Origin: Methylococcales bacterium
GTDB taxonomy: Bacteria; Pseudomonadota; Gammaproteobacteria; Methylococcales; Methylomonadaceae
DNA length: 64,000 nt
Assembly (NCBI GenBank): GCA_028712795.1
Contig: JAQTPT010000017.1
Span: 1-64,000, forward strand
Direction of reading: 5' to 3'
Notes under the pieces: model-generated
What the model was told of the DNA's origin: nothing
Databases searched by the model: none
The model's input: the letters and a program-made list of their open reading frames with translations, nothing else
Shown here: piece after piece, positions 1-6,946 of the stretch
Layout: each line of letters opens with the position of its first letter
How positions within the stretch are numbered: the stretch's first letter is position 1
Made by a program: the position numbers and the translations under genes

Positions 1-115
1 TGCGAAAAAAAATGAATTCCTTGACCCAAGTTGAACACTTAGAGTAAAAATTCATTTCCACCGATGCGTTAGGTTTTAGGTGTTCAAGTTCGGCCAGAAT
101 CACTGTTCAAATTAA

Positions 116-387
116 TCAGAATACGCACTTTTCCAGTGTAGCTCTCACTTTAGCCGATATTTCCGCTTTATTTTCTGTAAAAGGTAATACACGCACGACA
201 GTGAGTAATTCATTTAACTGGGCTCTACGTTTTTCAGGGGCTGTTGATTTTGCAATACCCACTTCAAGCTCATACAAAACAACCGAGGGTAATGCTATTT
301 CATAGGGCGGTAAACTGAATAAATGCTGGGCAACATGGCCCATGTTTTAAAAAAATAAATCACCGTATTCGTATCTAAGGCGTACAT
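116..387 (-). pseudogene. VapC-like PIN-domain toxin, frameshifted and truncated
   Basis: This is the remains of a type II toxin with a PIN ribonuclease fold. Translation from the ATG at 387-385 gives MYALDTNTVIYFFK, the usual PIN start with the first acidic residue. At the T/A run near 345-355 the frame is lost. It resumes one base out of phase at NMGHVAQHLFSLPPYEIALP and continues with SVVLYELEVGIAKS, typical of VapC. The protein then stops after ATLEKCVF, so about 40 C-terminal residues, including the last catalytic acidic cluster, are missing. The start codon overlaps the stop codon of the upstream antitoxin gene by one base (TGATG), the usual coupling in vapBC. With two lesions the toxin should be inactive. 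A single-base sequencing error could explain the frameshift but not the lost C-terminus. Confidence 0.75.
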
Positions 388-617
388 CAAAAATCTTCCC
401 TTGATACATCCTGGCCTTCGCCGGAGCGCAACTCTTCTGCAAAAGGCACATCTTGCCATGAACCCGCTAACGCTTTAACGGAATCAGGCCATGAGCTGGC
501 GGTTTTTTCATCAATAATGCGTTTTAACCATTGCTGAGCGGAAAGCCCTGCTGTTTTGGCTGCGGTGATAATTCTGGCTTCGGTCGTTTCGTCTATTTCT
601 ACGATAAGTTGTTTCAT
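387..617 (-). CDS. VapB-like ribbon-helix-helix antitoxin
   Basis: A 76-residue protein. Its N-terminus (MKQLIVEIDETTEARIITAA) looks like a short DNA-binding strand followed by helices, and its acidic C-terminus (EELRSGEGQDVSREDF) would be the toxin-binding tail. A good ribosome-binding site (GAGAGGT) precedes the ATG. The toxin gene follows directly with a one-base overlap but is broken, so this antitoxin is now effectively alone. Antitoxins of this class normally neutralise the PIN RNase and repress their own operon. I infer the family from size, organisation and partner rather than from a diagnostic motif. Confidence 0.7.
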   Translation of the reverse strand: MKQLIVEIDETTEARIITAAKTAGLSAQQWLKRIIDEKTASSWPDSVKALAGSWQDVPFAEELRSGEGQDVSREDF

Positions 618-688
618 TTTTACCTCTCTATAAATTGAGCTGAAAAATTACTTTTCTGCTTTATAAAACTATCAATTATCAAGTCCCG

Positions 689-720
689 TAGGTCGGGTTA
701 CGGCTGGCGCCTAACCCGAC
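689..720. repeat. Palindromic intergenic repeat
   Basis: The arms GTCGGGTTA (692-700) and TAACCCGAC (712-720) form a 9-bp inverted repeat around an 11-base loop, preceded by CCCGTAG. This resembles the common GTAGGTCGGGTTA-type dispersed repeats of many proteobacterial genomes. It lies between the DUF433 gene and the antitoxin gene, so it could also act as a transcript-end hairpin. Confidence 0.5.
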
Positions 721-765
721 GCGGCTAAACCAATGGGTAATTATGCGTCAACTAAAAAACGCATG

Positions 766-1038
766 CTAAGCAACGCTTAATACAGGATAATCAATTGAGT
801 GTGCAGCGTAGGCAAGAGAGGCGATAATATCTTCCGGTTCAAGATAGGGATAATCTTCCAGGATTTCAGCGGTGCTGGCCCCCGATGCCAACAAATCAAG
901 AATATCTTTTACTCTAATACGCATGTTACGAATACAGGGGCGTCCACCGCATATTTGCGGGCCATTGGTGATTCTGTTTATTGTATTCATGAGTAATAAT
1001 GATTTTTGAAAAGTAATAGCGTGAAGTGAGTTTAGCAT
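766..1038 (-). CDS. DUF433 family protein (possible antitoxin)
   Basis: A small protein with the DUF433 signature: RITNGPQICGGRPCIRNMRI, then a helical segment (DILDLLASGASTAEILEDYP) and YLEPEDIIASLAYAA. DUF433 proteins have a winged-helix-like fold and are often the antitoxin-like partner of a DUF5615 PIN-like protein. No DUF5615 gene is adjacent, so this looks like an orphan. The start at 1038 has AAGGAGA just upstream, although the spacing to the ATG is short. The family usually starts near MNTINRI (ATG at 990-988), which would give 74 residues but has no clear ribosome-binding site. I keep the longer form because of the Shine-Dalgarno match. Confidence 0.75.
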   Translation of the reverse strand: MLNSLHAITFQKSLLLMNTINRITNGPQICGGRPCIRNMRIRVKDILDLLASGASTAEILEDYPYLEPEDIIASLAYAAHSIDYPVLSVA

Positions 1039-1158
1039 AATCTCCTTTAGAACCCGGGAGAACGTCAGGTTAAAAAATTGTTATAGAAGTCTTCATTGAT
1101 TAAGTTACATTATTTCTGGTTGGGCGTGCCGTGCGCGCCTTAAAAACCAAGGCTGAAA

Positions 1159-1677
1159 TCATATTTTATAATATTTATCGTCCATCCATTTTGCAGGATT
1201 ATTAATAATGTATTCCGAAATGGTTTGATAGGCTTCTTCGGTACGGATGATATGTTCATAATAATTTTGTTGCCATAATTTGCCCATCATTTCATTTTTT
1301 GCTTTATAAATAGCCAAACAGGCATTCGCAACCAATGATTTATTGGCCCCGACAATGTCGCCAATCGTTGTAGGGGCAGGGCTTGCCCCTGCCCCCGACC
1401 CAACGGTGTTTAAAACGATGATGCCGTGCATGTGATTGGGCATTATTTGAAATACATCCAATTCAAAATTGTGAAATCGGTTGGCTAATTTTAGCCATTC
1501 ATCGTAAGCAATTGCGCCATATTCATTTAACACCATTTCATCGTTTTCGATGTGTCCAAACCGACAAATCTTATCCTGAACACAAATGGTAACAAAATAC
1601 ATCCCTGCCTGCGCATAATCGTATCCTTTTAACCGGATTGACCTGCGATGATGGATAGTTGAGTTGTATTGGTTCAT
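1159..1677 (-). CDS. REP-associated tyrosine transposase (RAYT, Y1_Tnp)
   Basis: A 172-residue HUH-type single-strand transposase of the TnpA-REP branch. The metal-binding HUH motif is PNHMHGI near residue 80. The catalytic tyrosine is probably in QQNYYEHIIRTEEAY near residue 139. IINNPAKW is the usual family C-terminal motif. RAYTs act on REP palindromes and are thought to spread them. Several REP-like palindromes lie within 2 kb. One is inside this gene (1371-1395) and encodes GAGASPAPT in the variable loop between the HUH motif and GDIVGANKSL. The length is normal for the family and the gene looks intact. Confidence 0.88.
   Translation of the reverse strand: MNQYNSTIHHRRSIRLKGYDYAQAGMYFVTICVQDKICRFGHIENDEMVLNEYGAIAYDEWLKLANRFHNFELDVFQIMPNHMHGIIVLNTVGSGAGASPAPTTIGDIVGANKSLVANACLAIYKAKNEMMGKLWQQNYYEHIIRTEEAYQTISEYIINNPAKWMDDKYYKI
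1371..1395. repeat. REP-like palindrome inside the RAYT gene
   Basis: TAGGGGCAGGGC followed by TTGCCCCTGCCCC forms a near-perfect G/C hairpin with a two-base loop. On the minus strand it is read in frame as part of GAGASPAPT. The same core occurs at 1733-1759, 1804-1828 and 3567-3591. Confidence 0.8.
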
Positions 1678-1732
1678 TTGCGCTCCTTGGGTCGTTGGGT
1701 GGTTGAGCCGCGTTGGGTGGTTTTGGGCAGTT

Positions 1733-1759
1733 TGGGGCAGGGGTAAACCCAGCCCCTAC
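1733..1759. repeat. REP-like palindrome (intergenic, inverted relative to the next copy)
   Basis: GGGGCAGGGGT, AA, ACCCAGCCCCTAC: a hairpin in the gap between the RAYT start (1677) and the hsdS end (1829). It pairs head-to-head with the copy at 1804-1828, as in a BIME-type REP doublet. Confidence 0.75.
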
Positions 1760-1803
1760 ATTACATTGAAAAGTTCCGTTCCGTATATTACATTGTTTGA
1801 AAC

Positions 1804-1828
1804 GTAGGGGCTGGGCTCGCCCCTGCCC
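1804..1828. repeat. REP-like palindrome at the 3' end of hsdS
   Basis: GTAGGGGCTGGGC followed by TCGCCCCTGCCC sits immediately after the hsdS stop codon (minus strand), where it could also protect the 3' end of the mRNA. It is in inverted orientation to the copy at 1733-1759. Confidence 0.75.
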
Positions 1829-2995
1829 TCACACCGCAATTTGTCCATTCATTAGCTTGGGTAATAAAATATCCCGAGCTTCACGGAGTTTGATGTTTTG
1901 TTTTTGTAGAATGTTCTTTAGCTCAAAACAGGGGTAAACAGCTTCATGGTATTCCTTCATTATTGAATCAGATGGAATATTGATTAATGCTTCTGCGAAA
2001 TCTGTAGCGGTTACCGCTGGATAGGTTGCCCCTTTTGCATGATTTTCGAGATAGCTGACAAATTCATTTACAATTGTCAGTTGATATAAAAATGTTGATG
2101 GAATTTCTTTTGATGTAATAACTGCAAAGCCTGTTGAGGCAATTAGATTGTCTTCTGGTTTCCAAACAAACGCATAGGATTTTCTATTCGGGCGAACACA
2201 AGACCAAATAATATCTTCATGCTTTAAAATTCTCTTTGACCTGCCTGGGGCTTCTTTTAAATCATATTCTGTTTTGTTATCAATACTGTCAGTAGACACA
2301 GATGCTATGTCTACATAAAGTAATTTATCAATATTTGAATTTGCTTTAAATGAGGATTCGTTGACCACAGCAACATCTTTCAATTGAACGGCTTTCAATT
2401 TTTCACTGCTGACAATTCCCTTGTACTTCAAAAACGATTGTTCCTCCAACAATTTTATCCGCTTCAAATTGTTTTCTATCAAATCATCATAAGCCGATAA
2501 GATGGAGGCGATTTTGCGTTGGGTGGGGAGAGGGGGAATTGAAAATTCAAGTTCACCTAACTGACCTAAATTGAGATTTGGTTGAGCTGCTTGTGAATTA
2601 AGCGAGTTAATGATTTGATAAGTATGAGCAGAGACAAAATTGTAATAAATAAATTTCGGGTCAACTCTTTCAGGGTTAACTCTTACAATTCCAACCGCTT
2701 GATTCGTATTTGCAGGAAGATATTGTTCTGTTAAGAACCCACATTTTCCAAGTTTCGCTCCTGCAATTGAAATAAGAATGTCTTTGTCATATAAAATTGA
2801 CCTTTTTAGATATTCGTGTGTTGCTTCGTCAACAAATGCAAATGTATTTGGAAGTATTCCTCCTCCTTCTAAAATTGATTCCGCTTTTACGTAGTTAATA
2901 CCACTTTCTACAAATGGGAATCCATAAGTTGAAGGCGTAGTTCCTTTAGTGATTTTCACGCAAACATCTTTTAACTTTTGCTTCTCACTAATCAT
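1829..2995 (-). CDS. hsdS: Type I restriction-modification specificity subunit
   Basis: A 388-residue HsdS with two target-recognition domains. TRD1 covers roughly residues 1-165 (LKDVCVKITKGTTPS; LPANTNQAVGIVRV). It is followed by a conserved helical spacer, LSAYDDLIENNLKRIKLLEE, near 165-185. TRD2 starts at VQLKDVAVVNESSF and ends with a second helical segment, LREARDILLPKLMNGQIAV. Together with HsdM it should form the sequence-specific N6-adenine methyltransferase. The start ATG overlaps the hsdM stop (ATGA, 2992-2995), so the pair is translationally coupled. The recognition sequence cannot be read from the protein. Confidence 0.93.
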   Translation of the reverse strand: MISEKQKLKDVCVKITKGTTPSTYGFPFVESGINYVKAESILEGGGILPNTFAFVDEATHEYLKRSILYDKDILISIAGAKLGKCGFLTEQYLPANTNQAVGIVRVNPERVDPKFIYYNFVSAHTYQIINSLNSQAAQPNLNLGQLGELEFSIPPLPTQRKIASILSAYDDLIENNLKRIKLLEEQSFLKYKGIVSSEKLKAVQLKDVAVVNESSFKANSNIDKLLYVDIASVSTDSIDNKTEYDLKEAPGRSKRILKHEDIIWSCVRPNRKSYAFVWKPEDNLIASTGFAVITSKEIPSTFLYQLTIVNEFVSYLENHAKGATYPAVTATDFAEALINIPSDSIMKEYHEAVYPCFELKNILQKQNIKLREARDILLPKLMNGQIAV

Positions 2996-5118
2996 ATAAG
3001 CACTGTTTTAAAATTATCAGCAATCAAACTCGCCAAAGCAGCAGCCTCTTCATTCAAGCCCGCCAACTCAATATGTATTTCGTTAAGGCGTTCTTCATAG
3101 TCAAAATCATCATCGTTGGCGGTATCCACGCCGACATATCGACCCGGACTTAAACTCCAATCTTTGGCTTCTATTTCTTGCTGGTTGACGACTTTGCATA
3201 AGCCTTCCACATCGGTATAAACACCTTCAGGGAAGCGGCTTTGCAGCCAATGGGCTTGTTTCCAGAAATATTCGGTTTCGTGCAGCAGACCGGGTTCGCC
3301 TTCATCGGGATTGCCGCTGAGTTGTTGTTGCATGGCTTTGAGCCGGTCGAGTTGTTCTTTTAGATTGAGGTCTTTCCAGTCTTTATTTTTGTTGAGTTGG
3401 TGTTCTTTGACGGCTGTGGCTATTACATCCAGCAATTGCTTAATAAGTTTGTCTTGCGGTTTGCGTAAGGCTTTACAAAGTAACGCCATATTTTCTGTAG
3501 GGGCAATCCCTTGCGGTTGCCCTGGTTGCCCGCGCCCTTTTTCGTTTTGGGCAACGGCAAGATCAAGGGCAGGGGCGAGCCCAGCCCCTACGAGATTGTT
3601 TTGTTGCTCGTAAACACTGGCCATTTCTTCAATGTTTAGGGCATCGAAAAATACCGTCGCTTCTTTGTTTTCTTGGGCATATTGGCTGGCAAAATCGCTG
3701 ACTGTTTTATGCACTTTCTGAAACTGTTTTTGTAGTTCGGTGGTGGCTTCGGCGGTTTCTTTGGCTAATGTGGCAGACGTTTCCAGATAGCTGTTTACGG
3801 TAGCCGTAAATTTGTTGGTATTGCCTCGATACAGATTGACGATGCAAATCAGGTTTTGTAATTGCTCTGGGCTAAAGTCGTTGACCTTACTGGTTACCTT
3901 GCGGTAAATTTTTCGGGCATCCAGCATCAGGACGTTATCGCTTTTGATTGGGTCGTGTTCTTTGGAGCGGTCAAAAAACCACAAAGTACAAGGCAAGGAA
4001 CGGGTATAGAAAAAGTTGTTGCCTATCGCCATCATCACATCAACGGCACCGGTTTTTACCAGCTTTTCGCGAATGTCTTTTTCGCTATGTCCTGCATCAC
4101 TGGCAGAGGAAGCCATGACAAAACCGGCCCGTCCGGTAGGTTTCAGGTAATTGTAGAAATACTGTATCCATAAATAATTGGCGTTGTCGTTTTTCGGCAG
4201 ATTTACTTTGCCGCCCAACATCAAACGAGGGTCTTTTTTTACAGTATCTTTCGCTTTGTCCACACCATCCACATTAAAAGGCGGATTGGCCATGACAAAA
4301 TCAGCGCCGCCGACCAGGTTGTGTTTGTCTTCGTAAAAGGTGTTACCTTCTTTAATATTGCCTTCCAAGCCATGCACGGTAAGGTTCATCTTGGCTAATT
4401 TGGTATTAAGATCGGCTTTTTCTTGTCCGTAAAAGGTCACTTTCTCAGCCGGTTTCAAGCCTTCGCTTTCTATAAAATAACCCGTTTGCACAAACATACC
4501 CGCACTGCCGCAAGCAGGATCAAAGACGATGCCGTGGTCAGGTTCAATCACATTGACGATGGTTTGCACCAAACTCATCGGCGTAAAAAACTCGCCGCCT
4601 TCTTGGGCACCGGTCATGGCAAATTTGCCAAGAAAGTATTCGTAAATCTTGCCAAACAAATCGCCTTCGGCTTTTTGCAGCACTTCTTTATTGAAGATGC
4701 GCAGGAGTTCTCGTAACAAGTCTTTACTGAAAATGGAAAAGTTCTTGGGCAATACGCCTTTGAGGTTGTCGTATTCGTCCTCAATCAGTTTCATGGCGTT
4801 ATCAATGGCTTCGCCAATATCGGCACTTTCTGGCAAGGCCACCAAATAATCAAATTGGGCTTCATCCGGCAAAAACATGGAGTTTTGTTCTTCAAAATCC
4901 TTTTTGGTCAACGCCCGTCTGCCGCGTTGCGGATGAGAGGGCAAGGTTTTTTCAACTTCGACTTTTACTTTCTGAAAGCGATTATAAGCGTGTCGTAAAA
5001 ATATCAAGCCCAGCACCGGCATGGAGTATTCTGATGCGGTCAGTTTACTGTTTGCCCGTAACTGGTCAGCTGCTCTCCACAATTCAGCTTCTAATTTTCT
5101 AAGTTGTGTTCCTTGCAT
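2992..5118 (-). CDS. hsdM: Type I restriction-modification DNA methyltransferase subunit
   Basis: A 708-residue HsdM. An N-terminal helical domain (LEAELWRAADQLRAN) precedes the methyltransferase core. That core has the AdoMet site FDPACGSAGMF near residue 200 and the catalytic NPPF (ADFVMANPPFNVDG) near 277, the hallmark of N6-adenine methylation. A long helical C-terminal part (residues about 400-700) follows, longer than in the classical 500-residue HsdM. Residues about 507-540 (NNLVGAGLAPAL; GQPGQPQGIAPT) are encoded by REP-like palindromes and look like an in-frame insertion. hsdS overlaps the 3' end. No hsdR is visible in the window, though it could lie beyond the left edge. Confidence 0.93.
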   Translation of the reverse strand: MQGTQLRKLEAELWRAADQLRANSKLTASEYSMPVLGLIFLRHAYNRFQKVKVEVEKTLPSHPQRGRRALTKKDFEEQNSMFLPDEAQFDYLVALPESADIGEAIDNAMKLIEDEYDNLKGVLPKNFSIFSKDLLRELLRIFNKEVLQKAEGDLFGKIYEYFLGKFAMTGAQEGGEFFTPMSLVQTIVNVIEPDHGIVFDPACGSAGMFVQTGYFIESEGLKPAEKVTFYGQEKADLNTKLAKMNLTVHGLEGNIKEGNTFYEDKHNLVGGADFVMANPPFNVDGVDKAKDTVKKDPRLMLGGKVNLPKNDNANYLWIQYFYNYLKPTGRAGFVMASSASDAGHSEKDIREKLVKTGAVDVMMAIGNNFFYTRSLPCTLWFFDRSKEHDPIKSDNVLMLDARKIYRKVTSKVNDFSPEQLQNLICIVNLYRGNTNKFTATVNSYLETSATLAKETAEATTELQKQFQKVHKTVSDFASQYAQENKEATVFFDALNIEEMASVYEQQNNLVGAGLAPALDLAVAQNEKGRGQPGQPQGIAPTENMALLCKALRKPQDKLIKQLLDVIATAVKEHQLNKNKDWKDLNLKEQLDRLKAMQQQLSGNPDEGEPGLLHETEYFWKQAHWLQSRFPEGVYTDVEGLCKVVNQQEIEAKDWSLSPGRYVGVDTANDDDFDYEERLNEIHIELAGLNEEAAALASLIADNFKTVLI
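3498..3525. repeat. REP-like palindrome inside hsdM (variant core)
   Basis: GTAGGGGCAATCCCTTGCGGTTGCCC starts with the same GTAGGGGC box as the other copies but has AAT/GTT in the stem. Read on the minus strand, it and the bases beside it encode GQPGQPQGIAPT in frame within HsdM. Confidence 0.6.
3567..3591. repeat. REP-like palindrome inside hsdM
   Basis: GGGCAGGGGCGAG followed by CCCAGCCCCTAC matches the intergenic copies at 1733 and 1804. On the minus strand it encodes VGAGLAPAL in frame within HsdM. Confidence 0.75.
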
Positions 5119-5627
5119 GTATGTCTAATGTCCTGATGTAATAGTATTATTCAATGAGCGGCGGTGAATTTGAAAGCTAAAGCTTTTATAGCTTAAAGAA
5201 CGCTCTTAGGTAAAACGCAATAAATAAAATACCCCGTAAGCTGTGCTGAACGCAGGGAAGCGCATCGCTCGATCACGAATAAGGCGCTTAAAATGCACAG
5301 GAATTCTAACACTGTTGATTCAAATGTTATCTGTAAAGCGTTGACCGTTTTCGAATAGATTCTTGAAAAAGATGAATCCAAAAATGTATTCACGAACCTC
5401 ATCTCCCCCTGACGGAACATGGTTAATTATTCAATACGGTGCCCGAGACCTTGTCAAAAGGCTTCGGGTGAAGGGTTAAGTTTGCGTATTATCGCGACTT
5501 AGATAAAAAACCTGATAATTTATTAGGTGATGACTGGCATTAACCGCCCGTTCAATTTAAAATGGAATGTTTGTTATTGGGAGTACTCGATAACCATACC
5601 GTTACCTTCAATCCCGACGGATTTTTA
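5119..5627. other. Intergenic region between hsdM and cysD
   Basis: About 500 bases between the divergent hsdM and cysD genes, which must hold both promoters. A 75-codon open frame on the minus strand (5193-5420) has no recognisable product and I do not call it. No riboswitch or tRNA was seen. Confidence 0.5.
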
Positions 5628-6536
5628 ATGACTGATCATAAACTAACCCACCTTAAAGAGCTGGAAGCCGAAAGCATACATATCATTCGTGAGGTGGCGG
5701 CTGAATTTGAACGCCCCGTCATGTTGTATTCAGTCGGCAAGGATTCAGCCGTCATGCTGCATCTGACCATGAAGGCATTTTTTCCCGGCAAGCCGCCGTT
5801 TCCCATGATGCATGTCGATACGACCTGGAAATTCAAGGAAATGATTGAATTTCGTGACCAGATGATTAAAAAACTGGGGCTGGAGTTACTGGTTTATATC
5901 AATCAGGACGGGGTTGACCAGGGCATCGGTCCTTTTAGCCACGGCAGTAAAAAACACACGGATGTCATGAAAACAGACGGGCTCAAGCAGGCACTGGATA
6001 AATATCAGTTTGACGCCGCGTTTGGCGGTGCCCGCCGTGACGAAGAAAAGTCCCGCGCCAAGGAACGGGTTTATTCGTTCCGCGATAAAAACCATCGCTG
6101 GGATCCCAAAAACCAGCGCCCTGAATTATGGAATATCTACAACGGCAAAATAGACAAAGGCGAAAGCATCCGGGTGTTTCCGCTGTCCAACTGGACGGAG
6201 CTGGACATCTGGCAATACATTCATCTTGAAAATATTCCGATTGTTCCGCTGTATTTTGCCAAGGAACGTCCTGTTGTTAATAAAGATGGCATGTTAATCA
6301 TGGTCGACGATGAGCGCATGCCCCTTGGCCCGGACGAAAAAATTGAAATGAAAAAGGTGCGTTTCCGCACCTTGGGCTGCTATCCGCTGACCGGCGCCGT
6401 CGAATCAAACGCCACCACGTTGCCGGAAATCATTCAGGAAATGCTGTTAACCACCACCTCTGAACGCCAGGGACGACTCATCGATCACGACCAATCCGGT
6501 TCCATGGAGCAGAAAAAGCGCGAAGGGTATTTTTAA
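5628..6536 (+). CDS. cysD: Sulfate adenylyltransferase small subunit
   Basis: ATP sulfurylase subunit 2, which with CysN converts sulfate and ATP to adenylylsulfate in assimilatory sulfate reduction. It has the PP-loop ATP-pyrophosphatase motif [10 protein letters not shown], the family signatures [15 protein letters not shown] and [12 protein letters not shown], and the expected C-terminus ([12 protein letters not shown]). I start it at the ATG at 5628 ([13 protein letters not shown]), which gives 302 residues, the normal length. The frame is open upstream to 5562, but those 22 residues are not conserved in the family. cysN is the expected next gene but is separated by about 410 bases carrying a four-helix-bundle gene. 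Confidence 0.95.
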   Translation: MTDHKLTHLKELEAESIHIIREVAAEFERPVMLYSVGKDSAVMLHLTMKAFFPGKPPFPMMHVDTTWKFKEMIEFRDQMIKKLGLELLVYINQDGVDQGIGPFSHGSKKHTDVMKTDGLKQALDKYQFDAAFGGARRDEEKSRAKERVYSFRDKNHRWDPKNQRPELWNIYNGKIDKGESIRVFPLSNWTELDIWQYIHLENIPIVPLYFAKERPVVNKDGMLIMVDDERMPLGPDEKIEMKKVRFRTLGCYPLTGAVESNATTLPEIIQEMLLTTTSERQGRLIDHDQSGSMEQKKREGYF

Positions 6537-6545
6537 AGAAGGTAA

Positions 6546-6566
6546 AAGGTTCAAGGCTCAAGGTTC
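6546..6566 (+). repeat. Tandem heptamer AAGGTTC, left flank of the S23 cassette
   Basis: Three consecutive heptamers, AAGGTTC, AAGGCTC, AAGGTTC, preceded by AAGGTAAA. They are the inverse of the GAACCTT heptamers at 6915-6942, so the gene between them is bracketed by an imperfect inverted repeat of about 29 bp. Confidence 0.8.
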
Positions 6567-6574
6567 AAAACAGC

Positions 6575-6916
6575 ATGCGATTTGAAGATTTGGAAGTATG
6601 GAAACGCGCATGTAGATTATGTGTGGACATATTTAAAGAACTTAAAGAATGCAAAGATTCAGGTTTTAAAGACCAAATTACCCGTAGTGCCTTATCCATT
6701 CCCAGTAATATTGCCGAAGGCTATGAAAGAAGCACAAACAAAGATGCAACAAAATTTTTTTATTACGCAAAAGGTTCTGCAGGCGAGCTACGCACTCAAA
6801 TTTATATCGGCATGGAGATTGGCTATATTCACAAACAAACCGGATTAATATGGATACAAGAAGCCCAAGAAATATCAAAAATGCTATCAGGCCTTATTAA
6901 AGTCCGCACAACTTGA
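6575..6916 (+). CDS. Four-helix bundle protein (S23/IVP family)
   Basis: A 113-residue helical protein of the S23/IVP family (first known from open reading frames in 23S rRNA intervening sequences). Signatures are FEDLEVWKRA at the start, SALSIPSNIAEGYERST in the middle, KGSAGELRTQIYIG, and a final helix, EAQEISKMLSGLIK. The family shares the fold of the Avd accessory protein of diversity-generating retroelements; its cellular role is not established. No reverse transcriptase lies nearby. The gene sits alone between cysD and cysN, which normally adjoin. Its stop codon runs into the GAACCTT heptamers at the right end. The flanking repeats suggest a small mobile cassette. Confidence 0.9.
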   Translation: MRFEDLEVWKRACRLCVDIFKELKECKDSGFKDQITRSALSIPSNIAEGYERSTNKDATKFFYYAKGSAGELRTQIYIGMEIGYIHKQTGLIWIQEAQEISKMLSGLIKVRTT

Positions 6917-6942
6917 ACCTTGAACCTTTTACCTTGAACCTA
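6915..6942 (+). repeat. Tandem heptamer GAACCTT, right flank of the S23 cassette
   Basis: Four heptamers, GAACCTT, GAACCTT, TTACCTT, GAACCTA, are the reverse complement of the left-flank repeats. The cysN start codon is five bases further on (6947). Confidence 0.8.
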
Positions 6943-6946
6943 AAAT

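Noticed and set aside
341..360. Possible programmed -1 frameshift in vapC at the T7 run
   Set aside because: Slippage on T TTT TTT would be followed at once by TAA in the new frame, and the C-terminus is also missing, so decay or a sequencing error is more likely.
5193..5420. 75-codon minus-strand frame between hsdM and cysD
   Set aside because: No family signature and no good ribosome-binding site.
6575..6916. Diversity-generating retroelement suggested by the Avd-like fold
   Set aside because: No reverse transcriptase, template repeat or variable repeat is visible nearby.
6546..6942. Heptamer repeats as a CRISPR-like or tandem-repeat array
   Set aside because: The repeats are contiguous seven-base units in inverted blocks around a gene, with no spacers and no cas genes.
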